From Halovivax cerinus (GTDB lineage: Archaea > Halobacteriota > Halobacteria > Halobacteriales > Natrialbaceae), in assembly GCF_024498195.1 (NCBI RefSeq), contig NZ_CP101824.1, forward strand, positions 3,410,001-3,474,000: DNA of 64,000 nucleotides, written 5' to 3'. Positions 25,898-33,722 of this stretch are shown here, in pieces. Under the pieces are notes generated by a model that worked only from the letters and a program-made list of their open reading frames with translations, did not search any database and was not told the DNA's origin. The first letter of the stretch is position 1. Each line of letters opens with the position of its first letter. Made by a program: the position numbers and the translations under genes.

Positions 25898-25921
25898 GCC
25901 GATCACTCGATCGATAGACCG
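25882..25921 (+). repeat. 20-bp tandem duplication including the hmgA stop codon
   Basis: Copy 1 (25882-25901) covers the last hmgA codons and TAG. Copy 2 (25902-25921) repeats it downstream with 18/20 identity, including a second in-register TAG. Confidence 0.92.
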
Positions 25922-26310
25922 GTACCCGAGTATCTCGCCGGTCGGTAGCCGGTGACACGCAACCCATCGGTACGCTTTCAGTCGCATCCCATCCTGACGC
26001 CGACACTCGCGGCCCCAGTCGTCCCTCGTCGCCCGTTCGATTCGGCGACGGTGTCGAACGTCCCCCGTCGAGGCGACGACGTACCGCGTACCTCCCGGGT
26101 GTGGAGACGGCCTGGCGTCCGTTCGAGTCGGTACGGGTCGGTTCAGTGACACGAAATTCGTCGTCGAAACGATGGTCTACGCGCCGGTCACGTCGAACGG
26201 CGATGGTGCAAATATTGCGCTACACTGGAGACTCAGGCGCCGAAGAAGCCTCGCGAGCGGGGGTGCCTTCGGAAGCTTCTTTATTCAGTCCGTCAAGCAC
26301 ACAGACACAG
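25898..26310. other. 413-base spacer between hmgA and ppsA, no gene
   Basis: Only arginine-rich shadow frames. It begins with the second copy of the 20-bp duplication and ends with the ppsA TATA-like box. A small self-complementary segment (CTTCGGAAG) at about 26268 precedes the box. Confidence 0.5.
26280..26285 (+). promoter_or_regulatory. TATA-like box for ppsA
   Basis: TTTATT 26-31 bases upstream of ATG 26311; fits a leaderless transcript and supports that start over the longer open frame from 26101. Confidence 0.55.
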
Positions 26311-28641
26311 ATGGCTGTACTCTGGCTGGACGAGATCGGCGCCGACGACCTGGAATCCGTCGGGGGCAAGGGCGCGTCCCTGGGGGAACTCACCGGGGCG
26401 GGGTTGCCGGTCCCGCCTGGCTTCGTCGTCACCGCCAAGACCTACCGCGAGTTCATCGAGAACGCCGGTATCGACGAGGAACTGTTCGAAGTGGTCGACG
26501 TGGACGTCGAGGACTCGGCCGCCCTCGCCGACGCCGCCGACCGAGCGCAAGCACTCATCGAAGACACGCCGTTCCCGGACGAGTTGCGAGCGGAGATCCT
26601 CGCCGCCTACCGTGAGGTCGGTACGTCCGACGAAGAGGCGTTCGTCGCCGTCCGTTCGTCGGCGACAGCGGAGGACCTCCCCGATGCGTCGTTCGCCGGC
26701 CAACAGGAGACCTTCCTGAACGTCACCGAATCCGAGTTGCTCGACCGGGTTCGGCGCTGCTGGGCTTCGCTGTTCACACAGCGAGCGATCTACTACCGCC
26801 AGGAGCAGGGGTTCGACCACTCGGCGGTCAACATCGCCGTCGTCGTCCAGCAGATGGTCGACGCCGAGAAGTCCGGTGTCATGTTCACCAGTCACCCGTC
26901 CACGGGCGATCCGACGATGATCGTCGAGGCCGCCTGGGGGCTCGGTGAAGCCGTCGTCTCGGGCGCGGTTTCGCCCGACAACTACGTCGTCGACCGAGAG
27001 AACGGCGCGATCGACGTGACGATCGCCGACAAGAAGGTCAAACACGAGAAGGACGCAGAAACCGGCGAGACAGTCGAGGTCGAGGTCGCTCCCGAAAAAC
27101 GCGAAGAGCGAGTCCTCTCTGATGCGGACATCGACCGGCTCGTCCAGCTGGGCGAGCGCGTCGAAGACCACTACGAGACGCCGCAGGACGTCGAGTGGGC
27201 GATCGTCGACGGTGACGTCTACATGCTTCAGTCGCGTCCGATCACGACGATTTCGAACGCCGACGGGATCAGCGACGCGACCGATACCGCTAGTGCCAAG
27301 AGCGTCACGGACGGCAGCGGCGTCGAAGCAGCAGGCGTCGAGTCGGTCGATGGAACGGCCACCGAAGGCGAACTGCTCGTCGACGGCCTCGGATCGAGCC
27401 CCGGACGCGTCGCCGGTCCGGCGCGACTCGTCGAGAAGTTAGACGACCTCGACAAGGTTCGCCAGGGCGACGTCATCGTCACAGAGATGACCACGCCGGA
27501 CATGGTCCCGGCGATGAAGCGGGCCACGGGGATCGTCACCGACGAGGGTGGGATGACGAGTCACGCGGCGATCGTCTCGCGCGAACTCGGGGTCCCGGCC
27601 ATCGTCGGGACGACGAACGCGACGACCGTACTCGAGGACGGCCAGCAGATCACCCTGGACGGCGACAAGGGCCAGATTCTCGCCGGGAAGACGGTCGAAA
27701 CGGACGAGGAGACCGAACCGGTCGAAGACGTCCGCCCGCAGTCGCCGGTCAAGCCGATGACCGCGACGGAAGTGAAGGTCAACGTCTCCATCCCTGAAGC
27801 GGCCGAACGCGCCGCCGCGACCGGCGCCGACGGCGTCGGTCTCCTTCGCACCGAGCACATGATCCTCTCGCTCAACCGGACGCCGGCGAAGTTCATCGCC
27901 GACGAGGGTGTCGACGCCTACGTCGAGGAGTTAGTCGACGGGATCCGCGGCGTCGCCGACGAGTTCTACCCGCGCCCCGTCCGGGTTCGTACCCTCGACG
28001 CCCCGACCGACGAGTTCCGCCAGCTCGAAGGTGGCGAGGAAGAACCGGACGAGCACAATCCGATGCTCGGGTACCGGGGCATCCGCCGTAGCCTCGACCG
28101 TCCGGACGTCTTCGCCCACGAACTCGAAGCGTTCCGACGGCTCTACGACCTCGGCTACGACAACGTCGAGATCATGCTGCCGCTGGTCAACGACGCCGAA
28201 GACGTCTACCGCTCGAAGCGGCTCATGGAGGAGGCCGGAATCGATACCGAAAAGCGCACCTGGGGCGTCATGATCGAGACGCCGGCATCCGCACTCGGCG
28301 TCGAGGAGATGGCCGACGCGGGCATCGACTTCGCCTCCTTCGGAACGAACGACCTCACCCAGTACACCCTCGCGGTCGACCGCAACAACGAACACGTCGC
28401 CGATCGCTTCGACGAGCTCCACCCGGCGGTCCTTCGACTGATCGGCGACGTCATCGAGCGCTGTCGCGAACACGACGTCGACACCTCCATCTGCGGGCAG
28501 GCCGGCTCGAAACCCGAGATGGTCCGCTTCCTCGTCAACGAGGGGGTCAGCTCGATCTCGGCGAACATCGACGCCGTCCGCGACGTCCAGCACGAAGTCA
28601 AGCGCGTCGAGCAGAAGTTGCTGCTCGATTCGGTTCGGTAA
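26311..28641 (+). CDS. ppsA: Phosphoenolpyruvate synthase
   Basis: 776 residues. It makes PEP from pyruvate and ATP (gluconeogenesis). Order: ATP-grasp-type PPDK N-terminal domain (about 1-330, GGKGASLGELTGAGLPVPPGF and VRSSATAEDLPDASFAGQQ), an acidic linker (about 335-370), the mobile phosphohistidine domain with GGMTSHAAIVSRELGVPAIVG (catalytic His intact), then the PEP-binding TIM barrel (LLRTEHM, PMLGYRG, SFGTNDLTQY, CGQAGS). Complete in all parts. Pyruvate kinase, which works in the opposite direction, lies 5 kb away at 33723. Start ATG 26311 is supported by the TATA-like box. Confidence 0.95.
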   Translation: MAVLWLDEIGADDLESVGGKGASLGELTGAGLPVPPGFVVTAKTYREFIENAGIDEELFEVVDVDVEDSAALADAADRAQALIEDTPFPDELRAEILAAYREVGTSDEEAFVAVRSSATAEDLPDASFAGQQETFLNVTESELLDRVRRCWASLFTQRAIYYRQEQGFDHSAVNIAVVVQQMVDAEKSGVMFTSHPSTGDPTMIVEAAWGLGEAVVSGAVSPDNYVVDRENGAIDVTIADKKVKHEKDAETGETVEVEVAPEKREERVLSDADIDRLVQLGERVEDHYETPQDVEWAIVDGDVYMLQSRPITTISNADGISDATDTASAKSVTDGSGVEAAGVESVDGTATEGELLVDGLGSSPGRVAGPARLVEKLDDLDKVRQGDVIVTEMTTPDMVPAMKRATGIVTDEGGMTSHAAIVSRELGVPAIVGTTNATTVLEDGQQITLDGDKGQILAGKTVETDEETEPVEDVRPQSPVKPMTATEVKVNVSIPEAAERAAATGADGVGLLRTEHMILSLNRTPAKFIADEGVDAYVEELVDGIRGVADEFYPRPVRVRTLDAPTDEFRQLEGGEEEPDEHNPMLGYRGIRRSLDRPDVFAHELEAFRRLYDLGYDNVEIMLPLVNDAEDVYRSKRLMEEAGIDTEKRTWGVMIETPASALGVEEMADAGIDFASFGTNDLTQYTLAVDRNNEHVADRFDELHPAVLRLIGDVIERCREHDVDTSICGQAGSKPEMVRFLVNEGVSSISANIDAVRDVQHEVKRVEQKLLLDSVR

Positions 28642-28691
28642 GAGAGAGCACTCGAATTTGGACTACTTCCGCGCTCGTTGGATTGGTGCTC

Positions 28692-29033
28692 TCAGTCCGA
28701 CCGACCGGCGAGATACGACGTGAGCGTCGACGTGACCTGGTCGACGAGTGATGCTTCGAGCGTTCCCTGCCAGAACTCGATATCGGCCTCGTCGATGGTG
28801 TGGACGGTCCACGGAACGAGATTACTCGGTTCCGGCGTCCCACCGTTGATCCACGCGCGTTCAGGGATAGGAACGAGCCCGTCGTACCAATTTTTCGTCG
28901 TCAATGGCACGACGAGATACTGGTCTCCGTGAAACGGGTACTGTTCGTCGGTCAGGATACACCAGGGTCTCGAATACTGGTCACCTTTGAACGGGTCCGC
29001 ACCGTACACGACGTCAGTTCGGTCCCGCGTCAT
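28692..29033 (-). CDS. PemK/MazF-like toxin-family protein
   Basis: 113 residues. An SH3-like beta-barrel pattern: KGDQYSRPWCILTDEQYP matches the PemK/MazF opening 'G-x-x-x-x-R-P-x-x-I/V', followed by YLVVPLTTK, the conserved second strand and Thr/Ser position. Family members are usually sequence-specific endoribonucleases. Its ATG overlaps the stop of the upstream HTH gene by 4 bases (ATGA), the arrangement of a toxin-antitoxin operon with the partner first. Toxic activity is not shown; the family also has stand-alone haloarchaeal members. Confidence 0.75.
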   Translation of the reverse strand: MTRDRTDVVYGADPFKGDQYSRPWCILTDEQYPFHGDQYLVVPLTTKNWYDGLVPIPERAWINGGTPEPSNLVPWTVHTIDEADIEFWQGTLEASLVDQVTSTLTSYLAGRSD

Positions 29034-29392
29034 TCGTCTTCATCAGTCGACGGTGTCCCGGCTGCATGTTCCTGCCAGGCCTCTCGGTCCTCGGTCCCGA
29101 ATCGCTCGTTCAAACGCTCGGTGACGCGGCGGTATTGACCGAACGACGCGATGCGCTCCGGTTCTCCGATCGCCCAGTACGCCGCCTTGTGGCGAACGAG
29201 CCCTCGGTCTTCGAGGCGGCCGAGAACAGTCGCGATCGAGTTCGATGGGATACCAGTTTCGTCCGCAATTTCGGCAGCTTTGAACGCTTTGTCGTCGTTC
29301 GAGAGGAGAAACTGGAGGACTCTTTCCGGATTGCTCAGGTCCCCCAGTTCCGGTTCTGGAGTTTCTTCGAACGTATCGATATCGATGACCAT
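29030..29392 (-). CDS. Helix-turn-helix protein, likely partner (antitoxin) of the PemK-like protein
   Basis: 120 residues. A winged helix covers about 20-75: NPERVLQFLLSNDDKAFKAAEIADETGIPSNSIATVLGRLEDRGLVRHKAAYW, MarR-like. The C-terminal 45 residues are charged, possibly flexible (TERLNERFGTEDREAWQEHA), and could wrap the toxin as antitoxin tails do. The stop overlaps the toxin start (ATGA). An auto-repressing HTH antitoxin is the expected role. Start at the ATG before VIDIDTFEE; longer frames upstream are arginine-rich. Confidence 0.75.
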   Translation of the reverse strand: MVIDIDTFEETPEPELGDLSNPERVLQFLLSNDDKAFKAAEIADETGIPSNSIATVLGRLEDRGLVRHKAAYWAIGEPERIASFGQYRRVTERLNERFGTEDREAWQEHAAGTPSTDEDE

Positions 29393-29526
29393 GATGGCAC
29401 TACGGGAGCGACTGTGGTAAGCGTTTCCGACGTAACCTATGTAATCGATGTGTTCAACTATCAATGACGCCAACGGTTGTGCGTTCGTCCGCTGAAGGCA
29501 GTCATCCCCTGCCCGAGAACACAACA

Positions 29527-29534
29527 GATAAAGT
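29527..29534 (+). promoter_or_regulatory. TATA-like box for mfnA
   Basis: GATAAAGT, 23-30 bases upstream of ATG 29557, in the 164-base spacer shared with the divergent HTH/PemK operon. Confidence 0.5.
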
Positions 29535-29556
29535 CGGCACGCTCCTGTTCTGATGC

Positions 29557-30651
29557 ATGCAGGCCGAGCCGGAGGGGTTCGACCGGGTCCTCTCGTCGAT
29601 GTGTACGGAACCGCACCCGGTCGCCCGGGAGGCCGCCGAACGGTTTCTCGCGACGAATCCCGGCGACCCAGGGACCTACCCGACCGTCGCCGAGCTCGAG
29701 GATCGTGCAATCACGATGCTCGGTGACATCGCGGGCCTGGACGACCCTTCGGGGTACGTCGCCAGCGGCGGGACCGAGGCGAACATTCAGGCGGTTCGGA
29801 TCGCCCGCGAGCGCGCGAGAACGGATGGTATCGAGTCACCGACCGTCGTCGTGCCCGAATCGGGTCACTTCAGTTTTCGGAAAGCCGCTGACCTCCTCGA
29901 CGTCGAACTGATTCTCGCCCCGACCGACGAAACCCACCGCGTGGAACTCGACGCAGTACGCGAACGCGTCGACGATGCGACGGCGCTCGTCGTCGGCGTC
30001 GCCGGCAGCACCGAGTACGGTCGCGTCGACCCGCTGGGGGAACTCGGCGAGATCGCCCACGAGGCCGGCGCACTCTTACACGTCGACGCCGCCTGGGGCG
30101 GGTTCGTCCTCCCCTTTACTGACCACGAGTGGACCTTCGCCCAGGCGCCTGTCGACACGATGACGATCGATCCGCACAAGATGGGACAGGCGGCGATTCC
30201 CGCTGGCGGGCTGCTCGTCCGGGACGAGGCGCTCCTCGACGAACTCGCCGTCGACACCCCGTACCTGGAGACGACCTCGCAGGCGACGCTGACCGGCACC
30301 CGCTCGGGCGCCGGCGTCGCGAGCGCGGTCGCCGCGATGGACGAGCTGTGGCCCGGCGGCTACGCCGCCCAGTACGATCGATCACAGGCCAACGCCGACT
30401 GGCTCGCGACGCGGCTCGCCGACCTCGGCTACGACGTCGTCGATCCGACACTACCGCTGGTCGCTGCGGACGTGCCGACACCGACCTTCGAGGCGCTCCG
30501 GGACGAGGGCTGGCGAATCTCGCGTACCGGGACGGGCGAACTCCGCGTCGTCTGCATGCCCCACGTGAGCCGATCGATGCTCGAATCGTTCGTCGAGGAC
30601 CTGGCAGCCGTCAGCGGGCGAACGCCAACGGCGGTACCAACGGACGATTGA
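29557..30651 (+). CDS. mfnA: L-tyrosine/L-aspartate decarboxylase MfnA
   Basis: 364 residues, PLP-dependent group II decarboxylase. Landmarks: [57 protein letters not shown] and TIDPHKMGQ, where Lys208 binds PLP. In methanogens MfnA makes tyramine for methanofuran; in non-methanogenic archaea the homologue is thought to decarboxylate aspartate to beta-alanine for CoA. The latter role is more likely here. An imperfect 20-bp repeat follows 21 bases after its stop. Start ATG 29557, with a TATA-like box at the right distance. Confidence 0.93.
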   Translation: MQAEPEGFDRVLSSMCTEPHPVAREAAERFLATNPGDPGTYPTVAELEDRAITMLGDIAGLDDPSGYVASGGTEANIQAVRIARERARTDGIESPTVVVPESGHFSFRKAADLLDVELILAPTDETHRVELDAVRERVDDATALVVGVAGSTEYGRVDPLGELGEIAHEAGALLHVDAAWGGFVLPFTDHEWTFAQAPVDTMTIDPHKMGQAAIPAGGLLVRDEALLDELAVDTPYLETTSQATLTGTRSGAGVASAVAAMDELWPGGYAAQYDRSQANADWLATRLADLGYDVVDPTLPLVAADVPTPTFEALRDEGWRISRTGTGELRVVCMPHVSRSMLESFVEDLAAVSGRTPTAVPTDD

Positions 30652-30981
30652 GCCCCGGTGGTTCCCGGAGGCGAGTACCCGCGACTCGTCGGGAGTACCC
30701 CCGCGACCCGTCACTATACCGGAACGTCCTTCAGAAGCGTTTAATACGGCCTCGGCGAACGATTCTGTGATCGATGGCTGCAGGACGTCGGTGGTGTCGA
30801 CCCATGCGTTCGCGCCGATAGCCAGCGGGCGGACCGTCACGGGGCCGGTCATACGGCGCGCGACCGCGACGCGGAAACCCGATTTCTGGATCTGGATTGC
30901 GGCCGGAGTAGCGTGTATCGCTCTCGACCGAAACCGGCGGGTTTTACGCCCGTCACGCAAACAGACAGCCAAGACCAACAC
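30652..30981. other. 330-base spacer between mfnA and metG
   Basis: Contains the imperfect 20-bp repeat at 30673-30712, a good TATA-like box TTTAATA at about 30740, a weakly supported 72-codon frame (30767-30985), and a second TATA-like box (GTTTTACG, about 30950) 27 bases before the metG start. Confidence 0.5.
30673..30712 (+). repeat. Imperfect 20-bp tandem repeat after the mfnA stop
   Basis: GAGTACCCGCGACTCGTCGG at 30673 is followed by GAGTACCCCCGCGACCCGTC at 30693; the match improves if one base is slipped. It starts 21 bases after the mfnA stop. Confidence 0.65.
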
Positions 30982-30985
30982 ATGA
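30767..30985 (+). CDS. Candidate small protein upstream of metG (weak)
   Basis: 72 codons from a GTG. Two things favour it: a clean TATA-like TTTAATA box 21-28 bases upstream, as for a leaderless start, and a stop codon that overlaps the metG ATG (ACATGA). The protein has one hydrophobic stretch (FWIWIAAGVACIAL) between basic segments, with an Arg/Lys-rich tail unlike the acidic neighbours. That composition argues against it, and metG seems to have its own promoter inside this frame. The same TATA box could instead drive a longer metG leader. Confidence 0.25.
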   Translation: MIDGCRTSVVSTHAFAPIASGRTVTGPVIRRATATRKPDFWIWIAAGVACIALDRNRRVLRPSRKQTAKTNT

Positions 30986-33096
30986 GTCACGAAGACTTCC
31001 CGACGGACCGACAGGCGGTGGTGACCTGCGGGCTCCCGTACGCGAACGGAGACTTACACATCGGCCACCTCCGTGGCTACATCGGCGCGGATGCGTTCAC
31101 GCGCGCGCTCGAAACGCTCGGCCAGAAGACGGCGTACGTTTCGGGGTCGGACATGCACGGCACGCCCGTCGCCGTCAACGCCGAGCAGGAGGGCGTCGAC
31201 CCCGAGGACTTCGCCCTGGAGTGGCACGAACAGTACGAGGAGACGTTCCCGAAGTTCGACGTCGACTTCGACAACTACGGGCACACCCACGACGAGACGA
31301 ACACCGAACTGACCCAGGATATCGTCCGGACGCTGGACGAAGAGGGGTACATCTACGAGAAGGAGATCCAGGTGGCGTACGATCCACAAGCCGACCAGCA
31401 CCTGCCGGACCGGTACGTCGAGGGGACCTGTCCCTACTGCGGCGCGAAGGCCCGCGGCGACGAGTGCGACGAGGGGTGCCAGCGCCACCTCGAACCCGGC
31501 GAGGTCGAAGATCCGAAGAGTACGATCACCGGTAATCCGGCCGAGTACCGCGAACGGAGCCACAAGTTCTTCGCCGTCTCGGAGTTCGCCGACTACCTCA
31601 CCGAATTCCTAGACGGCCTCGAAGGCACCTCGAACGCGCGCAATCAGCCTCGTCAGTGGATCGAAGACGGCCTGCAGGACTGGTGTATCACGCGCGACAT
31701 GGACTGGGGGATCGAGTATCCAACCGGCGACGACAGCGAGACCGACCTCGTCCTCTACGTCTGGGTCGACGCGCCGATCGAGTACATCGCGAGCACGAAG
31801 CAGTACACCGAGCGGGTCGGCGCCGACGAGTACGACTGGGAACAGGTCTGGACGGGAGACGGCGAGATCGTCCACGTGATCGGCCGGGACATCATCCAGC
31901 ACCACACGATCTTCTGGCCAGCGATGCTCGAAGGGGCGGGGTACACCGCTCCCAGGGCCGTGGCCGCGACCGGGTTCATCACCATCAACGGCAAGGGCCT
32001 CTCGACGAGTCGAAACCGCGCCATCTGGGCCAAAGAGTACCTCGACGAGGGCTTTCACCCCGACCTGCTGCGCTACTACCTGACGACGACCGGCGGCCTC
32101 CAGCAGGACGTCGACTTCTCCTGGGACGCCTTCCAGGAGAAGGTCAACGGCGAACTCGTCGGCACCGTCGGCAACTTCTGGTACCGGAGCCTGCTGTTCG
32201 CCCAGCGCAATTACGACGGGACGCCCGATACGGACGTCTCCGGAGAGGTCGAAGCGCGCATCGAGGACGCCATCGACGAGTTCCGTGAGGCGGTCAACGA
32301 GTACTCGCTGCGCGGCGTCGGTCAGGCCGCGGCGCGCCTCGCCCAGTTCGGTAACGAGTACATCCAGCGTAACGAGCCGTGGAAGCTCACCGACGACGAT
32401 CCCGATCGGGCTGCACAGGTCATCCGGGACTGTGTGCAACTCGCGAAAGCTGTCGGCGTCCTCCTGTACCCGATCGCGCCCGGGAAGGCCCGGGCACTCT
32501 GGAACCAACTGGGCGAGAACGGCGACGTCGCCGATGCACACGTCGAGGATGCGCTCGATGCACCGCCGCAAACCTTCGACGAACCTGGCGAGCTCTTCGA
32601 GAAGATCGAGGACGACCGGGTCCAGGAACTGAACGAAGCGCTCGAAACGCGGATCGAGGAAGCGGCAAGCGACGACGAAGCGACGACCGAGGGGAGCGAC
32701 GAAACCGAAAGCGACGACACTGCAGGCGAACAATCCACGAGCATGACCGACACAGACGACCTCGAACCGTTGACGGAGGATCGCATCAGCTTCGAAGACT
32801 TCCAGGAACTCGACATCCGCGTCGGGCAGATCGAGTCGGCCGAGGGCATCGACGGCGCCGACGATCTCGCCCGGCTCGACGTCAACATCGGCTTCGAGAC
32901 GCGACAGGTCGTCGCCGGTATCAAACGGCTGCACGACCTGGACGAGCTCCCTGGGACGCGATGCGTTCTGCTCGCAAACATGGAACCGGCCGAGTTGTTC
33001 GGCGTCGAGTCGAACGGCATGATCCTCGCCGCCGGAGAAGAGGCCGACCTGCTCACCACCCACGACGACGCCGAACTCGGCGAGAAGATCCGATAG
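30982..33096 (+). CDS. metG: Methionyl-tRNA synthetase
   Basis: 704 residues, class Ia synthetase. HIGH signature in YANGDLHIGHLRGY, zinc knuckle CPYCGAKARGDECDEGC (about 148-164), KMSKS-equivalent GKGLSTSRN, an anticodon-binding helical domain (about 400-560), an acidic linker (Asp/Glu/Thr-rich, about 555-590), and a C-terminal tRNA-binding OB domain of the Trbp111/EMAP type (FEDFQELDIRVGQIESAEGI, to the end). In some archaea the last domain is a separate protein; here it is fused. ATG 30982 is chosen; the frame is open further up but basic. Confidence 0.95.
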   Translation: MSHEDFPTDRQAVVTCGLPYANGDLHIGHLRGYIGADAFTRALETLGQKTAYVSGSDMHGTPVAVNAEQEGVDPEDFALEWHEQYEETFPKFDVDFDNYGHTHDETNTELTQDIVRTLDEEGYIYEKEIQVAYDPQADQHLPDRYVEGTCPYCGAKARGDECDEGCQRHLEPGEVEDPKSTITGNPAEYRERSHKFFAVSEFADYLTEFLDGLEGTSNARNQPRQWIEDGLQDWCITRDMDWGIEYPTGDDSETDLVLYVWVDAPIEYIASTKQYTERVGADEYDWEQVWTGDGEIVHVIGRDIIQHHTIFWPAMLEGAGYTAPRAVAATGFITINGKGLSTSRNRAIWAKEYLDEGFHPDLLRYYLTTTGGLQQDVDFSWDAFQEKVNGELVGTVGNFWYRSLLFAQRNYDGTPDTDVSGEVEARIEDAIDEFREAVNEYSLRGVGQAAARLAQFGNEYIQRNEPWKLTDDDPDRAAQVIRDCVQLAKAVGVLLYPIAPGKARALWNQLGENGDVADAHVEDALDAPPQTFDEPGELFEKIEDDRVQELNEALETRIEEAASDDEATTEGSDETESDDTAGEQSTSMTDTDDLEPLTEDRISFEDFQELDIRVGQIESAEGIDGADDLARLDVNIGFETRQVVAGIKRLHDLDELPGTRCVLLANMEPAELFGVESNGMILAAGEEADLLTTHDDAELGEKIR

Positions 33097-33150
33097 TCAG
33101 CCGCTTCCGTTTTCCCGATGTTCCGGTATGATAGGGGACGATAACGAAAC

Positions 33151-33160
33151 GAATTTTTAA
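33151..33160 (+). promoter_or_regulatory. TATA-like box for the small membrane gene at 33182
   Basis: GAATTTTTAA, 22-31 bases before ATG 33182, in an otherwise GC-rich spacer. Confidence 0.55.
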
Positions 33161-33181
33161 CATCTACAGAACGTATCAGTG

Positions 33182-33508
33182 ATGGCTGGCTGGTACCTCG
33201 ATCGGCGAATTCGAACCTGCGTGGTCGTCGTCCTCATCGTCTCGGTCACGTTTTTCTACCTGCCGACGATATTCTTCGTCGACGTCACGCACTCGGCCGC
33301 CGGGTTCCTGGCCGGCCGGCTCGGCGGGACGACACTGAAGGGCGTAATTTCGGGATTCGTCGGCGGATTGCTCGTGGCAGCCGGCTGGCTCGCCCTGACC
33401 ACAATCACGGGCGACCTGTCGGGGGCGACGCTGCTTTCGATCGCCCTCATTCCGTTCTATACGACCCTCTTCGGGACGATCGGGGGCGCGACCGGAAAAG
33501 TCGTGTGA
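33182..33508 (+). CDS. Small three-helix membrane protein (DUF5518-like)
   Basis: 108 residues. Helix 1 about 10-32 (TCVVVVLIVSVTFFYLPTIFF), helix 2 about 38-65 with a glycine-rich pattern GFLAGRLGGTTLKGVISGFVGGLL, helix 3 about 80-105 with GTIGGATG. The GGxxxGAxxG-type glycine zipper and size match the haloarchaeal DUF5518 membrane family; the match is from memory. Function unknown. ATG 33182 preferred over the GTG three bases earlier. Followed by the GA microsatellite. Confidence 0.65.
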   Translation: MAGWYLDRRIRTCVVVVLIVSVTFFYLPTIFFVDVTHSAAGFLAGRLGGTTLKGVISGFVGGLLVAAGWLALTTITGDLSGATLLSIALIPFYTTLFGTIGGATGKVV

Positions 33509-33538
33509 GGATCCAGCGGGTCGACCGGTTCGTTCGTT

Positions 33539-33581
<43 letters not shown>

Positions 33582-33722
33582 CGGCACGTAATCGAACCGT
33601 TCGAGACTTGCAGGCTGGAACCGGACGACGGGTCCGACGACGCGAGGAGTGGAAGATGACACACGACACATGGGGCGGATGGCGAACGGACCTTTTTCCT
33701 GCGGTCGCGCGTAGGCATCGAT

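Noticed and set aside
28644-28693. Inverted repeat GAGAGCAC / GTGCTCTC after ppsA, considered as a hairpin terminator
   Set aside because: The loop is 34 bases and there is no following T-run; archaeal termination does not rely on such stems. It may be chance.
31609-33063. A 484-codon antisense frame within metG
   Set aside because: metG is complete and unambiguous on the other strand; the antisense protein has no recognisable motif.
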